Assembly (NCBI GenBank): GCA_016182705.1
Contig: JACPGA010000086.1
Location: 1-5,673, forward strand
Length of the DNA: 5,673 nucleotides
Reading direction: 5' to 3'
Origin: Deltaproteobacteria bacterium
Lineage (GTDB): Bacteria; Desulfobacterota; GWC2-55-46
The notes below the pieces were generated by a model. The model was not told the DNA's origin, made no database searches, and was given only the letters and a program-made list of their open reading frames with translations. Positions 1 through 5,673 of the stretch are shown piece by piece. The number at the start of each line of letters is the position of its first letter. Within the stretch, counting starts at the first letter, position 1. Both the position numbers and the translations under genes were made by a program.

Positions 1-810
1 CGGGTCGATGAAAATCGGCAGGTGCGTCTCTTCCTTCAATACAGGCACGGCGGAAAGGTCAAGCGTGTTCCTGGTGGCGGTCTCGAATGTCCTTATGCCC
101 CTCTCGCAGAGTATTATCTTGGAGTTGCCCTGCGAGGCTATGTACTCGGCTGACATGAGGAACTCTTTCAAGGTGGCTGATAAGCCCCTCTTGAGGAGCA
201 CCGGCTTTCCGGCCTTGCCGACTTCCATGAGGAGCCTGAAGTTCTGCATGTTCCTGGCGCCTATCTGGATTATGTCTACGTACTCGCACATGAGCTCGGT
301 GTCTCTCGGGTCCATGAGCTCGCTTATGATGGGCAGGCCCGTTTCCTTCTTTGCCTCGGCCAGAAGCTTCAATCCGTCGGTGCCAAGCCCCTGGAAGTCA
401 TAGGGTGAGGTCCTGGGCTTGAACGCCCCGCCCCTTAATATTCTGGCTCCGGCGGCCTTGACCTGCCTGGCGCACTCGACAAGAGAATCCCTGCTCTCGA
501 CGCTGCACGGGCCTGCTATTACCTGTATTTGGGTGTCGCCTATCTTTACCCCGCCGATGTCTATCACCGAGCTTTCTTTCTGGAACTCGCGGCTGACGAG
601 CTTGTACGGCTTCATTATCGGCATCACGCTCTCGACGCCCGGAAGCGCCTCGAGGGCCTTGGAGACCAGGACGGATTCGTCGCCTATCGCGCCGATTATG
701 GTCCGTTCCTTGCCCTTTGAGATGTGCACGGCAAGTCCCGCGCTTTTTATCTTTTCCACCACATGTTCTATGGTTTCCTGCGTGGCGTCTTTTTTAAGAA
801 CTATTATCAT
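1..810 (-). CDS. aroF: 3-deoxy-7-phosphoheptulonate (DAHP) synthase, type I-beta, C-terminus cut by window edge
   Basis: This enzyme condenses phosphoenolpyruvate with erythrose 4-phosphate to DAHP, the entry step of the shikimate pathway in the cytoplasm. The minus frame stays open from position 810 to the window edge and gives 270 residues. Residues 1-65 (starting [10 protein letters not shown]) resemble the ferredoxin-like regulatory domain of the Thermotoga-type enzyme, which mediates aromatic amino acid feedback. The TIM barrel shows AGPCS at 99-103 (Cys102 is the expected metal ligand), [18 protein letters not shown] at 126-143, QIGARN at 182-187, LLKRG at 205-209 and CERGIRTFE at 235-243. 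The frame leaves the window at IFIDP, just before the expected Ser-His with the next metal ligand. About 65-70 residues are missing if the length is typical (about 338). ATG at 810 is preferred because GGAG lies 6 nt upstream. An in-frame ATG at 825 lacks such a site. The gene follows hisC by 32 bp, so it is probably in the same operon. Family identification is firm; the symbol aroF is one of several used for this type. Confidence 0.96.
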   Translation of the reverse strand, partial: MIIVLKKDATQETIEHVVEKIKSAGLAVHISKGKERTIIGAIGDESVLVSKALEALPGVESVMPIMKPYKLVSREFQKESSVIDIGGVKIGDTQIQVIAGPCSVESRDSLVECARQVKAAGARILRGGAFKPRTSPYDFQGLGTDGLKLLAEAKKETGLPIISELMDPRDTELMCEYVDIIQIGARNMQNFRLLMEVGKAGKPVLLKRGLSATLKEFLMSAEYIASQGNSKIILCERGIRTFETATRNTLDLSAVPVLKEETHLPIFIDP

Positions 811-816
811 GAAATT

Positions 817-823
817 CTCCCCC
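817..823 (-). promoter_or_regulatory. Ribosome binding site of the DAHP synthase gene
   Basis: The minus strand reads GGGGGAG here, followed by 6 nt and then ATG at 810. This site decides between two in-frame ATGs: it is well placed for the start at 810 and lies inside the coding sequence if the ATG at 825 were used. The protein starting at 810 (MIIVLKK) also matches the usual N-terminus of the family. Confidence 0.7.
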
Positions 824-842
824 ATGGGTTGATTACGTGTCT

Positions 843-1946
843 TCAGGAAACTACTGCCTTGAATGACTTAAGAAACCTTCTGTTCTCTTCCGGCAGCCCG
901 ACCGTTATGCGGATATACTCAGGCAGATTGTAGCTGGCCATCGGACGGACGATAACGCCCTTTCTCAAAAGAGCGTCGTAGACGCCCTTGCCGTCTCCTA
1001 CCTTCACGAGGAAGAAGTTGGCCTGGGTGTCCACGCACTCGAAGCCATTCGCGCGAAGCTCACCCAGAAGGAACTTCAATCCCTCGGCGTTGTTCTGACG
1101 GGTCCTCTCGATGTGCGCTGTATCTTCGAGGGCCGCCATCGCGGCTATCTGCGCGAGGCTGTTTACGTTAAATGGCTGGCGCACCCTGTTCATGTAATCC
1201 ATGATGCCGGGGTTCGCGACCCCGTAGCCGACCCTGAGGCCCGCAAGCCCGTATATCTTGGAAAAGGTCCTCAGCACAAGGACCGGCGCGCCTTCTTTAA
1301 CATATGAGAGCGTGTCCGGAAAGTCCGTAGCGGTCACGAACTCATAATAGGCCTCGTCCATGCACACGATGACGCCTTCTGGCACAGACTTCATGAATTC
1401 CCTGAACTCTTCGCCGGAAACCATTGTCCCTGTTGGGTTATTCGGGTTGGCGATGAATATTATCCTGGTTTTTGCTGTTATCTTCGAGGCCATTGTCTTG
1501 AGGTCGTGCTTCATATCCTTCAGCGGGACTTCTGCCGCGACTCCTCCGACTGCCTTCACCGCGATAGGGTAGACCGCGAAAGAAGGGTTTCCCATTATGG
1601 CTTCATCGCCGGGCTTCAAGTATGCCCGCACCAGAAGCTCGATTATCTCGTTCGAACCGTTGCCGAAAGTTATCATCTCATGGGGAACGCCGATGATGGC
1701 CGAGAGCTTCTCCTTCAGGTAATAGCACGACCCGTCCGGGTACCTGTGCAGGCCGGCAAGCGCCTTTGACACCGCTTCTACGGCTTTCGGGGAAGGGCCC
1801 AGCGGGTTCTCGTTCGAGGCAAGCTTTATCGAGCCCGTTATGCCGAGCTCCCTTTCAAGCTCCTCAATGGGCTTGCCCGGAGGATAAGGCACTAAAGACT
1901 TTATATTCTCTGATACAGGGATGTTCAACTTCCGCATGGTCAGCAT
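843..1946 (-). CDS. hisC: Histidinol-phosphate/aromatic aminotransferase (PLP-dependent, class I/II)
   Basis: This is a 367-residue fold-type I aminotransferase of the HisC family. The classical reaction exchanges the amino group between L-histidinol phosphate and imidazole-acetol phosphate, with glutamate/2-oxoglutarate as partner. Visible motifs are [11 protein letters not shown] at 43-53, GNGSNE at 95-100, NPNNPTGT at 167-174, DEAYYEF at 197-203 (Asp197 should contact the PLP pyridine nitrogen), [14 protein letters not shown] at 229-242 (Lys230 is the expected Schiff-base lysine) and the C-terminal Arg346 in IRITVG that should bind substrate carboxylate. Full length is normal for the family. 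The start at 1946 has AAGG (1955-1952) 5 nt upstream, overlapping the pheA stop codon. A second ATG at 1937 gives an equally plausible N-terminus. Only 7 bp separate it from pheA, suggesting co-transcription and translational coupling. Its position between pheA and a DAHP synthase gene, not in a his operon, suggests that it also, or mainly, aminates phenylpyruvate and 4-hydroxyphenylpyruvate. That is inference from context. Confidence 0.95.
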   Translation of the reverse strand: MLTMRKLNIPVSENIKSLVPYPPGKPIEELERELGITGSIKLASNENPLGPSPKAVEAVSKALAGLHRYPDGSCYYLKEKLSAIIGVPHEMITFGNGSNEIIELLVRAYLKPGDEAIMGNPSFAVYPIAVKAVGGVAAEVPLKDMKHDLKTMASKITAKTRIIFIANPNNPTGTMVSGEEFREFMKSVPEGVIVCMDEAYYEFVTATDFPDTLSYVKEGAPVLVLRTFSKIYGLAGLRVGYGVANPGIMDYMNRVRQPFNVNSLAQIAAMAALEDTAHIERTRQNNAEGLKFLLGELRANGFECVDTQANFFLVKVGDGKGVYDALLRKGVIVRPMASYNLPEYIRITVGLPEENRRFLKSFKAVVS

Positions 1947-1953
1947 GGCCGCC

Positions 1954-3039
1954 TTATACCTGTTGTGATTTAGCGTATGAGCCTAAGACCTTCAAGAACG
2001 AGCACGACTTTTCAAGCTCATCCACAGCTTCTTTTACCGGAGCGTCCGTGATATGGCCGTCAAGGTCTACGAAAAATACGTATTCCCAGGCCTTTGTCTT
2101 GATGGGCCTGGACTCTATCTTCGTAAGGTTTATGCCCCTTTCGGCAAAGGGCTTGAGCATGGAGTAGAGCGCGCCAGGGGAGTCCTTTATGGCAAAGACG
2201 ACCGATGTCTTGTCGTTGCCTGTCCTTTTAGCTTCGCTTTTACAGATGACGAGGAACCTTGTGTAGTTGTTCGAGTTGTCCTCGATGTTCTTTTCAATGA
2301 CCTGAAGGCCGTACAGGGTCGCGGCCGCAACAGACGCTATTGCCGCGGTGGACGGGTCTTCCGAGGCCATCTGCGCTGCCATCGCCGTTGACGAGACGTC
2401 AAAGACAAGCGCGTTCGGCAGGTTGTTCTTCACCCAGTTCTTGCACTGCGCCAGAGCGTGCGGGTGCGAGCAGACCTTGGCGATCTCCGATGCCTTGCCG
2501 CTCCTGTTAAGGAGCGCGTGGGAAATCTCCAGCATGACCTCGGCGCATATCTTGAGGTTCGAGTTGACGAACTTATCCAGCGTGTGGCTCACGACCCCTT
2601 CGGTCGAATTCTCTATCGGAACTACGCCAAAATCGGCCCTGCCCTTTTCAACGTCGTCAAAGACGTCGGCGATGTCCTTTTTGGCTACAAAATCGCCGGA
2701 CAGGCCGAAGTGCTGCATGCAGGCCTGGTGCGTGAATGTCGCGGCAGGCCCTAAGAAGGCTATCCGCAAAGGCTTTTCAAGGGACAATGACGCGCTCATT
2801 ATCTCCCTGAAAACATTTTTCAACGCCTGGTTCGGGAACAGCCCCTTGTTGGAGTCAGTAAGCCTCTTGAGGACTTCACGCTCCCTGTCCGGGACGTAGA
2901 ACTCCTTTTGCTCCCTGGCCTTGACCTTGCCGACCTCGATTACCAGAGCTGCCCTCTTGTTGAGGAGCTCCAGTATCTGAAGGTCGATGGAGTCTATGCC
3001 GTCCCTTAAGTCCTCTAATGTCCTGTTTTTAGTTTCCAT
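1954..3039 (-). CDS. pheA: Bifunctional chorismate mutase/prephenate dehydratase (P-protein)
   Basis: This 361-residue cytoplasmic enzyme converts chorismate to prephenate and then to phenylpyruvate, the committed branch to phenylalanine. Residues 1-88 form an AroQ-type chorismate mutase: Arg12, Arg29, Lys40, Arg52 and Glu53 align with active-site residues of the E. coli P-protein (Arg11, Arg28, Lys39, Arg51, Glu52). Residues 91-268 form the prephenate dehydratase domain, with FLGPAATFTHQA at 95-106, PIENSTEGVV at 141-150 and the catalytic Thr-Arg-Phe at 260-262. Residues 276-356 form an ACT domain with SPGAL at 287-291 and ESRP at 309-312, the motifs associated with phenylalanine binding and feedback inhibition. 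All three modules look intact. ATG at 3039 is the only reasonable start: an in-frame stop lies at 3063-3061 with no ATG between, and the mutase domain begins within ten residues. The ribosome binding site is weak. The 68-bp AT-rich region upstream probably carries its promoter. Confidence 0.98.
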   Translation of the reverse strand: METKNRTLEDLRDGIDSIDLQILELLNKRAALVIEVGKVKAREQKEFYVPDREREVLKRLTDSNKGLFPNQALKNVFREIMSASLSLEKPLRIAFLGPAATFTHQACMQHFGLSGDFVAKKDIADVFDDVEKGRADFGVVPIENSTEGVVSHTLDKFVNSNLKICAEVMLEISHALLNRSGKASEIAKVCSHPHALAQCKNWVKNNLPNALVFDVSSTAMAAQMASEDPSTAAIASVAAATLYGLQVIEKNIEDNSNNYTRFLVICKSEAKRTGNDKTSVVFAIKDSPGALYSMLKPFAERGINLTKIESRPIKTKAWEYVFFVDLDGHITDAPVKEAVDELEKSCSFLKVLGSYAKSQQV

Positions 3040-3107
3040 ATAATTAAAAGTTCTTTGTTTTTAAAGAGATAGATTAATGTATCGTTTTTTAAAAAGCAAT
3101 CATTAAT
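3040..3107 (-). promoter_or_regulatory. AT-rich accA-pheA intergenic region, candidate promoter of the pheA-hisC-aroF unit
   Basis: This 68-bp gap is much richer in A and T than the flanking genes and is the largest gap in the window. On the minus strand a poor sigma-70-like pair can be drawn: TTGCTT (3098-3093) and TAATCT (3075-3070) with a 17-nt spacer, each matching only 3 of 6 consensus bases. The base composition, the change from housekeeping to aromatic genes and the inverted repeat inside make it the best candidate for a promoter or operator. No classical leader peptide with repeated phenylalanine codons and no GC-rich terminator hairpin with a U-tract is present. The exact promoter position is uncertain. 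Confidence 0.4.
3073..3107. repeat. 35-bp imperfect inverted repeat upstream of pheA
   Basis: The outer arms are perfect: ATTAATG at 3073-3079 and CATTAAT at 3101-3107. The symmetry continues inward through a one-base bulge, the pairs AT/AT, one G:T, one G:C and one mismatch, to a central T5A5 core around 3086-3095. The repeat starts 34 bp upstream of the pheA start codon, ends 3 bp inside the intergenic side of the accA stop codon region, and overlaps the possible -35 element. It could be an operator for a dimeric regulator, a weak AT-rich transcript hairpin, or chance symmetry in AT-rich DNA. Confidence 0.55.
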
Positions 3108-4073
3108 TTATCTTTTCGGCTCTGAATAAACGCCCATTCCACGGAATTTCCTATACCTTGCTTCCACGAGCGTTCCCGGGTCAATTGCCGAAAGTTCCTT
3201 CAATTGCGCGCTCAATGTCGCTTTCAGGTTCTTTATGGCGGTCTGGGGGTCCCTGTGCGCCCCTCCGGCAGGCTCTTTCACGGCCTTATCGACTATGCCG
3301 AGCTTTATGAGCTCACCTGCGTCAATCTTCAATGGCTTTGCCGCGAGGTCTGCCTTTCCGCCGTCCTTCCAGAGTATGGCCGCGCAGCCCTCGGGAGAGA
3401 TGACAGAATAGGTCGAAAACTCCATCATCAATACCCTGTCCGCGACCCCTATGGCAAGAGCCCCGCCGCTGCCTCCTTCGCCGATTATCGTCGCTATGGT
3501 GGGCACGCGGAGCCTTGACATGACCAACAGGTTGGTGGCTATGGCCTCTGACTGGCCGCGCTCTTCAGCGCCGATGCCGGGGTACGCGCCAGGGGTGTCT
3601 ATGAACGTGAATACCGGAAGGCTGAACCTGTCCGCCATCTCGAAGAGGCGCAGGCACTTCCTGTACCCTTCAGGGTGGGGCATTCCGAAGTTCCTGTGGA
3701 CCTTCTCTTTGGTGTTCCTGCCCTTCTGCTGGCCGAGCACTACGCAAGGCTCGCCTTCAAGGCGCGCGAGCCCGCCGACAATGGCAGCATCGTCTTTAAA
3801 GCTCCTGTCGCCGTGGAGCTCGATGAAGTCTTCGAACGCGCCGTTTATGTAGTCGAGCGTATAGGGCCTGTCAGGATGCCTCGCGACCTGTGTTATCTGC
3901 ACAGGGGTAAGCTTGCCGTAAATCTCCTTCAGGAGCGTCTTGGCCTTCTTTTCGAGCTTGGACATCTCGTCCGAAGACTTGAGGTTTCCTGTCGCCTCGA
4001 AGGTCTTGAGCTCTTCTATCTTCTTTTCGATTTCCTCTACGGGTTTTTCGAATTCAAGCCAGTGCCTGTACAT
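3108..4073 (-). CDS. accA: Acetyl-CoA carboxylase carboxyltransferase subunit alpha
   Basis: AccA pairs with AccD to transfer the carboxyl group from biotinylated AccB to acetyl-CoA, giving malonyl-CoA for fatty acid synthesis in the cytoplasm. The 321-residue protein has the usual family length (about 315-325). A charged, helical, coiled-coil-like N-terminus covers about residues 6-55. The crotonase-like carboxyltransferase core follows, with FIELHGDR at 83-90, FIDTPGAYPGIGAEERGQ at 157-174, GEGGSGGALAIG at 198-209 (glycine-rich oxyanion region) and SVISPEGCAAILWKD at 223-237. ATG at 4073 is preceded immediately by an in-frame TGA, so no longer form is possible; AGGGAG lies 11 nt upstream, a slightly long spacing. 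dnaE ends 28 bp upstream, and the dnaE-accA linkage is also seen in E. coli. No accD is in the window, so the partner must be encoded elsewhere. Confidence 0.98.
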   Translation of the reverse strand: MYRHWLEFEKPVEEIEKKIEELKTFEATGNLKSSDEMSKLEKKAKTLLKEIYGKLTPVQITQVARHPDRPYTLDYINGAFEDFIELHGDRSFKDDAAIVGGLARLEGEPCVVLGQQKGRNTKEKVHRNFGMPHPEGYRKCLRLFEMADRFSLPVFTFIDTPGAYPGIGAEERGQSEAIATNLLVMSRLRVPTIATIIGEGGSGGALAIGVADRVLMMEFSTYSVISPEGCAAILWKDGGKADLAAKPLKIDAGELIKLGIVDKAVKEPAGGAHRDPQTAIKNLKATLSAQLKELSAIDPGTLVEARYRKFRGMGVYSEPKR

Positions 4074-4084
4074 TCAGCGGAATT

Positions 4085-4090
4085 CTCCCT
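4085..4090 (-). promoter_or_regulatory. Ribosome binding site of accA
   Basis: The minus strand reads AGGGAG in the dnaE-accA gap, 11 nt before the accA ATG at 4073. The spacing is longer than the usual 5-9 nt, but it is the only purine-rich match there, and an in-frame TGA directly before the ATG rules out an earlier start. Confidence 0.55.
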
Positions 4091-4101
4091 TATTTCTTCT
4101 G

Positions 4102-5673
4102 TTAAACAATCTCGACTTCAGCGCCGTCAATGAGTTCTTTTATTCTCGTCACTGCCGCGTCCAGCGGGCTCATCCTGAGCCCGTCGTTGACGCCTATTAT
4201 GACTCTGCCGTTATCCGGATAGATAAGCTGCAGTATGACCTGCGAGCTGCCGGGGTTCTCCTGGATTATCTTCTTGAGCTCGGCGAGCTTCTCGCCAGTA
4301 AGGCCGGTTACGGGCGCGTGGATATGCGTGTTCCTGGCCTTGAGCTTCTTGTCCGCTGTCCCGGCCTCTTCAATGGGGATTATATCAAAAGCGATAAGCT
4401 TTACCTCGTCTTCTTCCTTGTCGAGCTTGCCCGAGAACAGGAGGGCATGGTCGCCTGATACAAGGTCCCTCACCTTCTTGTAAAGGTCGGAGAAGATAAC
4501 GGCTTCGACCGAGCCGGTCAAGTCCTCTATCGTGACGAACCCCATGCGGTCGCCCTTCTTGGTGTTTATCTCCTTCAGGGCGGTTATTATGCCGCCTATC
4601 GTGACCTCGTCCTCGTTGTTCTTTTCGATGAGCGAGTCTATGTGAATGGCGTAAAGGTCAAGCTCCCGTTTGTACCCGGCAAGCGGGTGGGAAGAAAGAT
4701 AAAAGCCGAGGGTTTCTTTTTCATAGGATAAAAGCTCCTTGTCGCTCCATTCGGCAACCCTCGGGGCGTTGACAGAAGCGGCTGCCGTTGGCTTCGCACT
4801 GGAGCCAGTCCCGAAGACATCGAACATGGATGACTGCCCGGCTTCCCTGTCCCGCTGGACGGCCTGGGCAGCGTCCATGGACGGGTCGAGCTCGGCCATG
4901 AGCTGCGCCCTTTTCTCCTTGGTGAAATCAAAAGCCCCGCATTTTATGAGGCTTTCGATGACCTTCTTGTTGACCTTCCTGGAGTCCATGCGGCTCAGGA
5001 AGTCGAGAAGCGATGTGAACTTGCCTTCCTCTTCCCTGACCCTGAGCATCTCCTGTATTGCTGCCCCGCCGACATTTTTTACTGCCGCGAGGGCGAACCT
5101 TATCCTGTTGCCCGAAACCTTGAACTCCATCGAGCTTTCGTTGACATCCGGCGGGTCTACTGCTATGCCCGTGTCCTTGCACTCGTTTATGTATTTGACC
5201 ACCTGGTCTGTGTTGCCCATGTCAGAGCCCAGGAGGGCCGCCATGAACTCTATGTTGTAATGGGCCTTCAGGTACGCGGTCTGGAATGAGATGAGGGCGT
5301 AGGCCGCGCTGTGGCTCTTGTTGAAGCCGTAGCCCGCGAACTTGGCCATGAGGTCGTAAATCTTTTCCGCCTTCTTCGGGTCAATTTTGTTCTTCTTCGC
5401 GCCTTCCAGGAACTTTTGCCTCTGGATGGTCATCTCCTCGGCCGATTTCTTACCCATGGCCTTGCGGAGCACGTCGGCGTCACCGGGCGTATATCCGGCG
5501 AGAACCTTGGCTATCTCCATGCCCTGTTCCTGGTAGACCATGACGCCGTAGGTATTCTCGAGTATGTCTTTGAGCTGCGGGACTTCATAGACGATGGCCG
5601 TCTTCTTGTGCTTCCTGTTTATGAAGTCGTCGACCATGCCGCTCTGCAGAGGGCCCGGCCTGTACAGGGCCAC
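4102..5673 (-). CDS. dnaE: DNA polymerase III subunit alpha, C-terminal part (N-terminus outside window)
   Basis: This is the replicative polymerase catalytic subunit, a member of the C-family. The window holds its last 524 codons counting the stop, roughly the second half of a protein of about 1150 residues. The GTG at the window edge is an internal valine codon, not a start: it belongs to the conserved VALYRPGPLQSGMVDDF segment. In window numbering, YQEQGMEIAKVLAGYTPGD at 47-65, LRKAMGKK at 69-76 and KFAGYGFNKSHSAAYALIS at 111-129 are fingers-region motifs. Residues 192-249 form the helix-hairpin-helix region. QSSMFDVF at 280-287 fits the beta-clamp-binding motif (compare QADMFGV in E. coli). 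An OB-fold follows at about 357-430, then the C-terminal domain at 445-523, which in E. coli contacts tau. The PHP domain and the catalytic aspartates of the palm lie outside the window. The frame is intact, with no sign of decay. accA follows after 28 bp. Confidence 0.98.
   Translation of the reverse strand: MALYRPGPLQSGMVDDFINRKHKKTAIVYEVPQLKDILENTYGVMVYQEQGMEIAKVLAGYTPGDADVLRKAMGKKSAEEMTIQRQKFLEGAKKNKIDPKKAEKIYDLMAKFAGYGFNKSHSAAYALISFQTAYLKAHYNIEFMAALLGSDMGNTDQVVKYINECKDTGIAVDPPDVNESSMEFKVSGNRIRFALAAVKNVGGAAIQEMLRVREEEGKFTSLLDFLSRMDSRKVNKKVIESLIKCGAFDFTKEKRAQLMAELDPSMDAAQAVQRDREAGQSSMFDVFGTGSSAKPTAAASVNAPRVAEWSDKELLSYEKETLGFYLSSHPLAGYKRELDLYAIHIDSLIEKNNEDEVTIGGIITALKEINTKKGDRMGFVTIEDLTGSVEAVIFSDLYKKVRDLVSGDHALLFSGKLDKEEDEVKLIAFDIIPIEEAGTADKKLKARNTHIHAPVTGLTGEKLAELKKIIQENPGSSQVILQLIYPDNGRVIIGVNDGLRMSPLDAAVTRIKELIDGAEVEIV

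Noticed and set aside
8..832. Plus-strand open frames opposite the DAHP synthase gene
   Set aside because: The minus frame reads continuously through all conserved DAHP synthase motifs, so the plus-strand frames are mirror artefacts.
2348..2899. Long plus-strand open frame (about 183 codons) opposite pheA
   Set aside because: It is antisense to a clearly conserved three-domain P-protein, has no recognisable domain, and its openness follows from the codon use of the minus-strand gene.
3089..3103. Tiny minus-strand frame M-I-A-F-stop in the accA-pheA gap, considered as a Phe attenuator leader peptide
   Set aside because: It has only four codons with a single Phe, no run of regulatory codons, no clear ribosome binding site, and no following terminator hairpin with a U-tract.
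3073..3107. Intrinsic terminator after accA
   Set aside because: The symmetric sequence is almost entirely A and T, has essentially no loop and is not followed by a U-run in the minus-strand transcript, so efficient termination is unlikely.
4739..5260. Plus-strand open frame (about 173 codons) opposite dnaE
   Set aside because: It is fully antisense to a conserved part of DnaE, its composition is low in sense (Ser/Leu/Ala-rich), and no family is recognisable.
5671..5673. GTG at the window edge as the start codon of a short polymerase gene
   Set aside because: The codon is the valine of the conserved VALYRPGPL segment in the middle of DnaE; the gene simply continues beyond the window.

Overview
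This window looks like an ordinary stretch of bacterial chromosome. All five genes lie on the minus strand, so transcription runs from the high-coordinate end to the low-coordinate end. In transcription order they are the C-terminal part of dnaE (DNA polymerase III alpha subunit, cut by the window edge), accA (acetyl-CoA carboxylase carboxyltransferase alpha), pheA (chorismate mutase/prephenate dehydratase), a hisC-type aminotransferase, and aroF (type I-beta DAHP synthase, cut by the other edge). The base composition looks moderately GC-rich by eye. The order pheA-hisC-aroF fits the aromatic amino acid operons known from Desulfuromonadales-type Deltaproteobacteria and some related or uncultured phyla such as Nitrospirota-like lineages. 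The exact phylum cannot be fixed from this sequence alone.

Layout: dnaE (5673-4102) and accA (4073-3108) are 28 bp apart and probably co-transcribed, a linkage also known in E. coli. A 68-bp, very AT-rich gap (3040-3107) separates accA from pheA. It contains a 35-bp imperfect inverted repeat and is the only plausible promoter or operator region in the window. After it, pheA (3039-1954), hisC (1946-843) and aroF (810 to the edge) are tightly packed, with gaps of 7 and 32 bp, and form one aromatic biosynthesis unit. There is no gene-free stretch longer than 68 bp.

How the genes work together: AroF makes DAHP, the first intermediate of the shikimate pathway. PheA converts chorismate to prephenate and then phenylpyruvate. 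The HisC-family aminotransferase may transaminate phenylpyruvate (and 4-hydroxyphenylpyruvate) as well as, or instead of, imidazole-acetol phosphate. Both AroF (N-terminal ferredoxin-like domain) and PheA (C-terminal ACT domain) carry recognisable feedback-inhibition modules. The dnaE-accA pair is housekeeping (replication and fatty acid synthesis) with no evident biochemical link to the aromatic genes.

I found no mobile element, CRISPR array, tRNA, rRNA or novel defence-like system. The most noteworthy non-coding signal is the inverted repeat upstream of pheA.
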